6,033 nt of DNA from Flavobacteriales bacterium UBA4660 (GTDB lineage Bacteria; Bacteroidota; Bacteroidia; Flavobacteriales_D; Sanyastnellaceae), in NCBI GenBank assembly GCA_002405435.1, contig DHLU01000009.1, positions 9,382-15,414 on the forward strand, given 5' to 3'. Numbering within the stretch: the first letter of the stretch is position 1; each line of letters starts with the position of its first letter. The position numbers and the translations under genes are program-made. Below are positions 1 through 6,032 of this stretch, piece by piece. Below the pieces are notes generated by a model that did no database searches, was not told the DNA's origin, and saw only the letters and a list, made by a program, of their open reading frames with translations.

Positions 1-2
1 TT

Positions 3-425
3 TTTATGACTGATATACTCGTAGCGCGTGCAGGCCACGACGATATGAACCAGATGGGCGGTATCAGGGAATCTAACCCGTTGCTGGCCTTTCTCTTCTT
101 CATACTGGTGATGGGTTCGGTGGCGTTGCCGTTCACCAGCGGTTTTGTCGGAGAGTTTTTGCTGCTGGCCGGACTGGCCCAGCACCACCTGCTTTATGCA
201 CTGGCCGCCGGTCTTACCGTCATCCTGTCTGCCGTGTACATGCTGAGGGCATTTCAACGCATGATGCTCGGTCCGGCCAACTCGGTATCTGCCGCATTTA
301 CCGCATTGACACGACAGGAGAAAATTGTGTTTGCTGTCGTATTGACACTTGTGGTTGGCCTCGGCCTTTTCCCTGGCCTCATCATGACCTTATCTGAAAA
401 TTCCGTTCAACTGCTTCTCAAGTAA
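3..425 (+). CDS. nuoM: NADH-quinone oxidoreductase subunit M (NuoM), C-terminal part, 5' truncated
   Basis: C-terminal 140 or so residues of an antiporter-like proton-pumping subunit of complex I, which sits in the cytoplasmic membrane and helps couple NADH:quinone electron transfer to proton export. The frame is open to the left edge (a Phe codon precedes the first visible Met at position 6), so that Met is internal and the true start lies outside the window. Numbering from this Met, a DMNQMGGI loop (13-20) is followed by a hydrophobic helix (about 26-47), the SGFVGEF motif (45-51) whose Glu50 is probably the counterpart of the conserved Glu407 of E. coli NuoM, and two more helices (about 62-80 and 107-129). 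NuoM is favoured over NuoL because nuoN follows immediately, because of the DMNQMGGI and FVGEF motifs, and because the C terminus is short. The stop overlaps the nuoN start by one base (TAATG), as expected inside a nuo operon. Confidence 0.93.
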   Translation, partial: FMTDILVARAGHDDMNQMGGIRESNPLLAFLFFILVMGSVALPFTSGFVGEFLLLAGLAQHHLLYALAAGLTVILSAVYMLRAFQRMMLGPANSVSAAFTALTRQEKIVFAVVLTLVVGLGLFPGLIMTLSENSVQLLLK

Positions 426-1795
426 TGAAAGAGCTACTCATTGTTTCCCTGTTAGGTGTTGCCGTACTTGGCCTTGAGGTACTCAGGTTGCGGAAGATCG
501 TTTACCCGCTCATCGCGGTCGCGCTGATGGCCGTATGCGCCTGTGTGTTCATCGACTGGAATATGTCAGAGGATCCGTTTGGCAACGGCATGCTGCGCTT
601 TGACAACTACGCACTGGCATTCACGGGCCTGTTTGCCATACTTACGCTGCTGTGGCTGGTATTCTCGCGCAATTATTTCGGATCGGGCGAACGCTCGGTT
701 GACCTCTATGCCCTCTCTGTCTTTTCACTCTGCGGGGCAATGATACTGGCCTCTTACCAAAATATGGTTATGCTCTTTCTCGGCGTGGAAATACTGTCAA
801 TCCCGGTCTATGTGCTCGCTGCCAGCAAACGCGGTAACCAACTCAGCAACGAAGCCGGATTCAAATATTTTTTCCTTGGCGCCGTTGCCTCTGCCATATT
901 GCTGTTGGGCATCGCGCTCCTCTATGGCGCCACGGGCACTTTCGATCTCACGGGCATTCAGTCGGCGCTTACCGCCGACGGTTCATCCGATATGCTGGTG
1001 CTGGCCGGCGTAGTCATGATGCTGGTCGGTTTCGCGTTTAAGATTTCTGTTGCGCCTTTCCATTTTTGGGCACCCGACGTGTACCAGGGAGCACCCACCA
1101 TGGTGACCGCCTTTATGGCTACAGTGGTAAAAAGTGCAGCCTTTGCCGGAATGGTTCGCTTCTTTTTGCTGTCCCTTCCCGGTGAACTTCCGCAGGTAAC
1201 CGCCATACTCGTCTGGCTGGTGGCCATCACCCTGGTCGTGGCCAATCTGGTGGCGACGATTCAGAGCAACATGAAGAGAATGCTCGCCTATTCTTCGGTG
1301 GCCCACGCAGGATTTATGCTGGCCGTGCTGTTGGGGCCCTCCGCTGATGCTTCATCCAACCTGTTGTATTACGGACTTGTTTATGGCATCGGCAGCCTCG
1401 TGGCTTTTTCAGTGCTTTACCATGTGGCCATTTTCCTGCAGGGCAATGAAGAGTTGTCTGCATTCAATGGACTGGTCAGACGCAATCCGGTAATGGCCGG
1501 CGCCATGACCCTGGCCCTGCTGTCGATGGCGGGCATTCCTCCCCTGGGTGGATTTATGGCCAAATACCTTGTTATAGCCGGTGTACTCAGCGAGGGCCAT
1601 GTCTGGCTGGCCATCGTGATGGTGCTTACTTCGGTGGTAGCGGTGTACTATTACCTCAGGATTATCATGGCCATGTTTACACCGGTGGAAAATTCCGGAA
1701 GGATGGTCATCAACCGCCGCGAACAGTGGCTGTTCCTGCTCCTCAGCCTGCTTATGGTGGCACTCTTTGCCTTCCCGGCCATCGTCCGTATCTGA
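425..1795 (+). CDS. nuoN: NADH-quinone oxidoreductase subunit N (NuoN), complete
   Basis: Complete 456-residue membrane subunit of complex I, homologous to NuoL/NuoM and Mrp antiporters, and normally the last gene of nuo operons. It is hydrophobic throughout, with roughly 13-14 likely transmembrane helices. The proton-pathway residues are in place: Glu122 in FLGVEILSIPVYVL, Lys206 in FKISVAPFHFWAPDVYQGAP (205-224), Lys236 in VVKSAAF, Lys284 in MKRMLAYSS and Lys380 in GGFMAKYL. By pattern these match E. coli Glu133, Lys217, Lys247 and Lys395 with a nearly constant offset, so the protein looks intact and functional. Length is slightly below E. coli NuoN (about 485), mostly from a shorter N terminus. 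The start is fixed by the TAATG overlap with nuoM. No Shine-Dalgarno is visible, so translation probably relies on coupling. Nothing else of the nuo operon follows. Confidence 0.96.
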   Translation: MKELLIVSLLGVAVLGLEVLRLRKIVYPLIAVALMAVCACVFIDWNMSEDPFGNGMLRFDNYALAFTGLFAILTLLWLVFSRNYFGSGERSVDLYALSVFSLCGAMILASYQNMVMLFLGVEILSIPVYVLAASKRGNQLSNEAGFKYFFLGAVASAILLLGIALLYGATGTFDLTGIQSALTADGSSDMLVLAGVVMMLVGFAFKISVAPFHFWAPDVYQGAPTMVTAFMATVVKSAAFAGMVRFFLLSLPGELPQVTAILVWLVAITLVVANLVATIQSNMKRMLAYSSVAHAGFMLAVLLGPSADASSNLLYYGLVYGIGSLVAFSVLYHVAIFLQGNEELSAFNGLVRRNPVMAGAMTLALLSMAGIPPLGGFMAKYLVIAGVLSEGHVWLAIVMVLTSVVAVYYYLRIIMAMFTPVENSGRMVINRREQWLFLLLSLLMVALFAFPAIVRI

Positions 1796-1899
1796 TGGAC
1801 GCAACACGCCGCGGTGTCTCTCCCTCTGAGCCAGCCCGTTAGGGGTCATTTTTGGATTTTTGCAACAGGGGACGTGAAAAACATCCCGATCTTTGTACC

Positions 1900-1930
1900 T
1901 TGTGAAAGGGGGTATCCGTCTTTATTTTTG
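1900..1930 (+). promoter_or_regulatory. Bacteroidota-type promoter for the TPR gene
   Basis: TTG at 1900-1902, a 20-nt spacer, then TATTTTTG at 1923-1930, which matches the Bacteroidota -7 consensus TAnnTTTG at every fixed base. The published spacing for the -33 TTG is about 17-23 nt. Transcription would begin around 1936-1938, leaving a leader of only about 16-18 nt before the ATG at 1954. The gap to nuoN (158 bp) fits a new transcription unit. A weaker alternative -7 box, GATCTTTG at 1888-1895, has one mismatch but no well-spaced -33 element. I saw no strong terminator hairpin after nuoN, so some read-through is possible. Confidence 0.55.
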
Positions 1931-1953
1931 AGATACCTAAACTACCAGAGCGT

Positions 1954-3360
1954 ATGAGTGAGGAAAACCGTGACCAGCATTATTCTGCCAGCCTTGTCAA
2001 GCGGTATGAGGAAATGGTGGAACGCAATGAATCCTACTACTTCGATACGGAGCAGTTTGAGGAGATCATTGAGCACTATTGCAGTGACAACAAATTTGGC
2101 GATGCCCTCAAGGTGATTCATTACGCCTACACGCTCTTTCCCGACAATGTTGACCTCCTGCTGCGCGAATCGCAGATTCTGGCAGGAATAGGATCGCTCG
2201 GCAAGGCCCTCTCCAAACTGCGTATACTGGAGAAACTTGAACCCAGAAACGAGGAAGTGTACATGACCATGGGGTCGATCTACAGCCAGCTCAGGGAACA
2301 CAAAAAGGCCATCGAGTTGTTTCGCAGGGCTCTCCAGTATTGTGACCCCGGCTATGCCGACGAGATTTACATGGAGATTGCCCTGGAATATGAGAATATG
2401 GACCGCTTTGACAAAGCTATCGAAATACTCGATGACGCCCTGAAGCGCAATCCCGACAATGAGTCGCTGCTCTATGAACTGGCCTACTGCTACGAGGTCA
2501 TGGACCGGACAGAGGAGAGCCTGGCCTATTACAAGGCCTTTATTGACAAATATCCTTACTCGTTCCCGGCCTGGTACAACGTAGGCAATGCCTGTCAGAA
2601 ACTGGACCGGCTCGAAGAGGCCGTAGAAGCGTACGACTATGTGCTCGCCATACAGGATGACTTTGTGCCCGCCTACATCAATAAGGCCCACGCCCTGTTT
2701 AAGATGGGCAAGTACCGCGAAGCCATTCAGGTATTTGAAGAGACCTATAGCCTCGAACAACCGCAGGCTCAGGTCTTTTGCTATGTCGGCGAGTGTTTTG
2801 AAAAACTTCACGAACTCGACAAGGCCATATTCTATTACCGCAAGTCGATTCACGCCGACCCTGTCTATCCCGATGCCTACATCGGCATGGGTGTGGCCAT
2901 GGGCCTGCAGGGCCAGCATTCACAGGCCGTGATGTTCCTCAAAAATGCCATGGAACTTGACCCGGAAAATGTGGATTACAAGTTGTTTTATGTCGACGGA
3001 TTGCTGCACCTGAATAAGTTGGACGAAGCAAAGGAGATGATGGAAAAACTGGCCGTGTCTCATCCCGACAACGAAGATGTATGGCTCGACTACAGTAACC
3101 TGTTTTATACCACGGGCGATTATGCCACCGCCTTGTCCGTCCTCAATGAAGGTTGGTCTAAAAATCCCGGCAGCACAGCCCTCGGTTACAGAAAGGTCGC
3201 TTACCTCATGGCTTCCGGAAAATCAGCGGAAGGGGAAGACCTGATGATGCGCATGCATATGCTTTGGCCCGAAGGACTGGATGAACTCGGTACCTATTAC
3301 GCGGCTATCAAGGAGAACCTGCTCTTCATCGAGCTGGTCCAGCAAAAGAAAAAACTATGA
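1954..3360 (+). CDS. Cytoplasmic tetratricopeptide repeat protein, 12 consecutive TPR units
   Basis: A 468-residue protein made almost entirely of TPRs, helix-turn-helix units that form a superhelical binding surface for other proteins; the specific partner is unknown. By hand I can lay out 12 head-to-tail units starting at residues 32, 66, 100, 136, 170, 204, 238, 272, 306, 340, 374 and 408. Each is 34 residues except the third (100-135), which has 36. Typical TPR positions recur, such as the A..Y/F pattern and a closing Pro-Asp/Glu-Asn (PDN at 63, NPDN at 166, DPEN at 336, HPDN at 370). The ends are charged: MSEENRDQ at the start and QQKKKL at the end. There is no signal peptide or membrane helix, so it is probably cytosolic. 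The start follows a plausible promoter and lies in a region without a Shine-Dalgarno. The stop overlaps the next gene (ATGA), suggesting translational coupling and possibly shared function with the ComA-like protein. Confidence 0.92.
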   Translation: MSEENRDQHYSASLVKRYEEMVERNESYYFDTEQFEEIIEHYCSDNKFGDALKVIHYAYTLFPDNVDLLLRESQILAGIGSLGKALSKLRILEKLEPRNEEVYMTMGSIYSQLREHKKAIELFRRALQYCDPGYADEIYMEIALEYENMDRFDKAIEILDDALKRNPDNESLLYELAYCYEVMDRTEESLAYYKAFIDKYPYSFPAWYNVGNACQKLDRLEEAVEAYDYVLAIQDDFVPAYINKAHALFKMGKYREAIQVFEETYSLEQPQAQVFCYVGECFEKLHELDKAIFYYRKSIHADPVYPDAYIGMGVAMGLQGQHSQAVMFLKNAMELDPENVDYKLFYVDGLLHLNKLDEAKEMMEKLAVSHPDNEDVWLDYSNLFYTTGDYATALSVLNEGWSKNPGSTALGYRKVAYLMASGKSAEGEDLMMRMHMLWPEGLDELGTYYAAIKENLLFIELVQQKKKL

Positions 3361-4142
3361 ATTTTCAATTGAATCATATTCCCGACCGTTCGGTCAAACC
3401 CCGCCAAAAGGGGCTGACAATGGTAATGGATAAGGGCTTGTCACTCCGGCAGGCGCACGACCTTATGGAAGTCGGCAGCCCGTGGGTTGACCTGGTCAAA
3501 CTCGGCTTCGGAACTTCGTACCTCTCGACCAACCTCGAAGAAAAAATCAACCTGTATAGAAAGTACAATATCCGGGTTTACCTTGGAGGTACCCTTTTTG
3601 AAGCTTTTTATGTGAGGAACCAGCTCAACGACTACATCAAACTGGTAGACAAACTCAAACTCGATTGTGTTGAGATTTCTGATGGTTCCATCGTGATACC
3701 CCTTGAGGAAAAATGCCAGCTAATCAGACGATTCGCAAAAAACTACACCGTGCTCAGCGAAGTAGGGGCAAAGGAAGAGGGCATATTGATTTCCCCGGCG
3801 AAATGGATCAAAATGATGCATACCGAACTTCAGGCCGGGTCATGGAAGGTGATTGCCGAGGCACGTGAAAGCGGAACAGTAGGCATCTACAGGCCCAATG
3901 GACAGGCCCACGTGATGCTCATTAATAAAATCACGCAGAAAATCAATCCGACTGACATTCTCTGGGAGGCGCCAAAAAAGGCCCAGCAGGTTTATTTCAT
4001 CAAACATTACGGCTTTGATGTCAACCTGGGAAATATCGCTGAAAACGAGGTCATCCCGCTTGAGTGCCTCCGTATCGGCCTCAGGGGCGATACCTTTTTT
4101 GATTTTCTCGACAGGAAAGTGGCCGACAAATACCGGTCTTAA
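3357..4142 (+). CDS. ComA/phosphosulfolactate synthase family protein
   Basis: A 261-residue protein of the ComA family. The characterised archaeal members add sulfite to phosphoenolpyruvate to give (R)-2-phospho-3-sulfolactate, the first step of coenzyme M synthesis; they are Mg-dependent with a TIM-barrel fold. Family blocks appear in order: KPRQKGLT (14-21) with MDKG (24-27), VDLVKLGFGTS (44-54), GGTLFE (77-82), VEISDG (105-110), LSEVGAKE (133-140), AEARESG (167-173), WEAPKKAQQ (203-211), VNLGNI (222-227) and LECLRIGLRGDTF (235-247). Length is close to the usual 250-270, and no block is missing. The start overlaps the TPR stop by 4 nt, so it is probably translationally coupled and co-transcribed. 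Coenzyme M is not expected in Bacteroidota, so the physiological product is open. A supply of sulfolactate/cysteate, for instance for sulfonolipids, is an inference. Family assignment is firm; activity on PEP and sulfite is not proven by sequence. Confidence 0.88.
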   Translation: MNFQLNHIPDRSVKPRQKGLTMVMDKGLSLRQAHDLMEVGSPWVDLVKLGFGTSYLSTNLEEKINLYRKYNIRVYLGGTLFEAFYVRNQLNDYIKLVDKLKLDCVEISDGSIVIPLEEKCQLIRRFAKNYTVLSEVGAKEEGILISPAKWIKMMHTELQAGSWKVIAEARESGTVGIYRPNGQAHVMLINKITQKINPTDILWEAPKKAQQVYFIKHYGFDVNLGNIAENEVIPLECLRIGLRGDTFFDFLDRKVADKYRS

Positions 4143-4212
4143 GCAGTGAGCGTTTTCACGGCGGATTTTTCCACCCGGAGGACAAACACCTGCAAGTGAA
4201 TTTCCGATTCAT

Positions 4213-4220
4213 TTAATTTG
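4213..4220 (+). promoter_or_regulatory. Possible -7 promoter element before trxB
   Basis: TTAATTTG matches the Bacteroidota -7 consensus TAnnTTTG at all fixed bases but the second. A weak -33 candidate (CTG at 4190-4192) lies 20 nt upstream. The trxB ATG is at 4229, only 9 nt after the element, so a transcript from here would be almost leaderless. Co-transcription with the upstream pair across the 86-bp gap is an equal possibility. Confidence 0.3.
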
Positions 4221-4228
4221 CAACCAAG

Positions 4229-5182
4229 ATGGCAACGACAAGCGAACATGTAAAATGCCTGATCATTGGCAGTGGTCCGGCCGGCTATACCGCCGCCGTT
4301 TATGCCGCCCGTGCTGACCTCAAGCCGCTGCTCTACGAGGGTTTGCAGCCGGGCGGTCAGCTCATGGACACCACCGATGTGGACAATTTTCCGGGCTACC
4401 CGACCGGTGTGCACGGACCGAAGATGATGGAAGACCTCAGGAACCAGGCCGCGCGCTTTGAAACGGATATCCGCTCGGGTTTGGTTACCTCCGTTGATTT
4501 TACCGGCCCAAGGCACAGTGTGCAGATTGACGACGGCAAACACACCATTACGGCTGATACGATTATAATCGCCACCGGTGCTTCGGCCAAGTGGCTCGGG
4601 TTGCCCAGTGAGACCAGGCTGAGGGAGGCCGGAGGGGGTGTCAGTGCCTGCGCGGTATGCGATGGATTTTTTTACCGCAACCAAGATGTGGCCATCGTGG
4701 GCGGCGGCGATACGGCCGCAGAAGAAGCTACTTACCTCGCCAAATTGTGCCGTAAGGTTTATATGATCGTGCGGGGTGATGCCATGCGCGCCTCCAAGGC
4801 CATGCAGCACCGCGTCACGCAGACAACCAATATCGAGGTGCTCTGGAATTCGGAAACCGAGGAAATTCTCGGCGACCAGGCGGTCACCGGCGTGCGGGTA
4901 AAAAACCGCAAGACCGGCGAAACATCCGAAAAGTCGATTACCGGATTTTTTGTGGCAATCGGACACAAACCCAACACAGATGTGTTTAAGCCGTGGCTCA
5001 CCCTCGACGAGCAGGGCTACATCATCAACCAGCCCGGAACAGCGAAAACCAATATAGACGGCGTGTTTGTAGCAGGGGATGCGGCAGACAAGGTGTACCG
5101 CCAGGCTGTCACCGCTGCCGGCACCGGTTGTATGGCTGCACTCGAAGCGGAACGGTATTTGGCTGCAAGGGGTATTCACTGA
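4229..5182 (+). CDS. trxB: Thioredoxin-disulfide reductase (TrxB)
   Basis: A 317-residue low-molecular-weight flavoenzyme that passes electrons from NADPH through FAD and a redox disulfide to thioredoxin in the cytosol. Visible in order: the FAD-binding GSGPAG (14-19); a PGGQLMDTTDVDNFPG segment (41-56); ATGASAKWLGLPSE (115-128); the redox-active CAVC (Cys141, Cys144) followed by DGFFYRNQ; the second Rossmann loop GGGDTAAEEA (158-167); VRGDAMRASKAMQ (181-193) in the NADPH phosphate-binding region; and the C-terminal FAD motif GDAADKVYRQA (283-293). Length is typical, with no fused thioredoxin domain. The oddity is Gly183 where the usual HRRxxxR/VRRD motif has Arg, while Arg182 and Arg187 remain. 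It has no recognisable Shine-Dalgarno and an AT-rich upstream stretch. It overlaps the next gene by one base (TGATG). Confidence 0.96.
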   Translation: MATTSEHVKCLIIGSGPAGYTAAVYAARADLKPLLYEGLQPGGQLMDTTDVDNFPGYPTGVHGPKMMEDLRNQAARFETDIRSGLVTSVDFTGPRHSVQIDDGKHTITADTIIIATGASAKWLGLPSETRLREAGGGVSACAVCDGFFYRNQDVAIVGGGDTAAEEATYLAKLCRKVYMIVRGDAMRASKAMQHRVTQTTNIEVLWNSETEEILGDQAVTGVRVKNRKTGETSEKSITGFFVAIGHKPNTDVFKPWLTLDEQGYIINQPGTAKTNIDGVFVAGDAADKVYRQAVTAAGTGCMAALEAERYLAARGIH

Positions 5183-5916
5183 TGATGCCCGCAACAATCC
5201 TTTCCGCATGCCTGATTACAGCAGCGGCAGTTGTTATGCTGTCGGTGCAGCAACCAGCCCCGGAAACGGATTCGGCCTATTCCACCGAATTCCTGCTAGG
5301 AAAATTTGATCCTGCCGGTAATCCCGATTTCAGCCTCATTCCCGGTGACTATACCTCCAAAAGCGGTATCTACCTGAAAAGCAATGCCCTGAAAGATTTT
5401 ATCCGGATGCATGACGCGGCGCTGAAGGACGGGCACAGGCTCAGTATCATCTCAGCCACCCGCAACTTCAACTACCAAAAACACATCTGGGAGCGCAAGT
5501 GGAATGACGACAAGTTTGCCCACCTGAAGGGATCAGCCCGCGCCCGGGAAATTCTCAACTACAGCGCCATGCCCGGAACCAGCCGCCACCACTGGGGTAC
5601 CGACATCGACATCAACAGCGTCAACCCCGCAGATTTTGACTCGGGCAGCCAGCAAAAGGTCTATCAATGGCTCTGCGCCCACGCGTCCGGTTATGGATTT
5701 TACCAGACCTACACCTCCAAATTACACGGACGCACCGGTTATGAGGAAGAAAAATGGCACTGGAGCCATAAGGAGGCGTGCAGCATCCTTTCGGCCTATA
5801 ATGCCAAGATCGGGCACGCCGCCATTACCGGTTTCAGCGGAAGCGAGTATGCCGGGGAAATAGATGTAATCGGACTTTACGTAAACGGCATCGACAGTGC
5901 CATGAAGTTGCCCTAA
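5182..5916 (+). CDS. M15 family zinc metallopeptidase (D-alanyl-D-alanine carboxypeptidase-like, VanY/DacY type)
   Basis: A 244-residue peptidoglycan peptidase-like protein. M15 members trim D-Ala or cut stem-peptide bonds using one zinc ion, outside the cytoplasmic membrane. The metal site is complete: SRHHWGTDID (134-143) fits SxHxxGxxxD with zinc ligands His136 and Asp143, and EEKWH (189-193) fits ExxWH with catalytic Glu189 and ligand His193. SATRNFNYQ (91-99) matches the conserved substrate-side block with Arg94. The sequence resembles the M15 subgroup common in Bacteroidota (FLLGKFDP at 37-44, GTSRHHWGTDID, a GF-G tail). The N terminus has a hydrophobic stretch (about 5-22) suited to a signal peptide or anchor, but no Lys/Arg precedes it. 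I chose the ATG at 5182, which overlaps the trxB stop as TGATG, over a longer frame reaching back to 4993 inside trxB, because the hydrophobic leader then sits at the N terminus. Another ATG follows directly at 5185. A weak AAGGGG lies about 9 nt upstream. Exact substrate is unknown. Confidence 0.88.
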   Translation: MMPATILSACLITAAAVVMLSVQQPAPETDSAYSTEFLLGKFDPAGNPDFSLIPGDYTSKSGIYLKSNALKDFIRMHDAALKDGHRLSIISATRNFNYQKHIWERKWNDDKFAHLKGSARAREILNYSAMPGTSRHHWGTDIDINSVNPADFDSGSQQKVYQWLCAHASGYGFYQTYTSKLHGRTGYEEEKWHWSHKEACSILSAYNAKIGHAAITGFSGSEYAGEIDVIGLYVNGIDSAMKLP

Positions 5917-5919
5917 CGC

Positions 5920-5945
5920 AAAACGCCCCCGACAGGGAGCGTTTT
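5920..5945. terminator. Bidirectional intrinsic terminator hairpin between convergent genes
   Basis: An inverted repeat: AAAACG followed by CCCCC (5920-5930), a GACA loop (5931-5934), then GGGAG followed by CGTTTT (5935-5945). This gives 11 paired positions with one C/A mismatch. The outer A/T runs give a T-tract at the 3' edge on both strands, so it can end + strand transcripts of the peptidase, whose stop is at 5914-5916, and - strand transcripts of the tRNA-His, whose 3' end lies 13 nt away. Confidence 0.8.
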
Positions 5946-5958
5946 ACTGAAAAAGGAG

Positions 5959-6032
5959 GGTGATCGATGGGGCTCGAACCCACGACAGCCAGAACCACAA
6001 TCTGGAGCTCTACCAGCTGAGCTACGCCCACC
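5959..6032 (-). tRNA. tRNA-His (anticodon GTG)
   Basis: Read on the - strand, this folds as a full cloverleaf: D-arm GCTC/GAGC, anticodon arm CCAGA-TTGTGGT-TCTGG with anticodon GTG (His), and T-arm GTGGG-TTCGAGC-CCCAT. A G at position -1 (6032) faces a C at discriminator position 73 (5959), the specific identity pair of tRNA-His. The 3' CCA is not encoded (CCT follows). The acceptor stem, GTGGGCG against CGATCAC, has one G-U wobble (4-69) and one G-A mismatch (5-68), which is unusual. The gene reaches within one base of the window end, so its upstream promoter is not visible. It converges on the peptidase gene with a shared terminator. Confidence 0.93.

Noticed and set aside
1409..1849. Open frame of 146 codons on the - strand over the end of nuoN
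   Set aside because: It is His/Arg/Gln-rich low-quality sequence antisense to nuoN transmembrane helices: a shadow frame.
1805..1858. Possible terminator after nuoN (short ACAC/GTGT and CCC/GGG pairs near a T-run)
   Set aside because: The stems are only 3-4 bp and not joined to the T-run in a convincing hairpin, so I do not call a terminator.
1942..2919. Open frame of 325 codons on the - strand
   Set aside because: It lies wholly antisense to the TPR gene, whose repeat pattern is clear and continuous. The antisense protein shows no recognisable motifs, and its length is a by-product of codon use in the opposite frame.
4146..4181. GTGA/TCAC hairpin and an isolated GGAGG after the ComA-like gene
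   Set aside because: The stem is 4 bp without a proper T-tract. The GGAGG lies about 48 nt before the trxB ATG and leads to no sensible reading frame.
4993..5181. Longer N terminus for the M15 peptidase frame, starting inside trxB
   Set aside because: The extension is Arg/Cys/Gly-rich out-of-frame trxB sequence and would bury the hydrophobic leader. The TGATG start at 5182 is the natural choice.
4139..5209. Open frame of 356 codons on the - strand
   Set aside because: It is antisense to trxB, every motif of which is intact on the + strand. The antisense translation looks like no family and has no promoter or start context.
5959..6032. tRNA-His as an attachment site for an integrated element
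   Set aside because: The DNA next to the tRNA 3' end is an ordinary terminator and housekeeping genes, with no integrase or repeated tRNA 3' fragment in the window.
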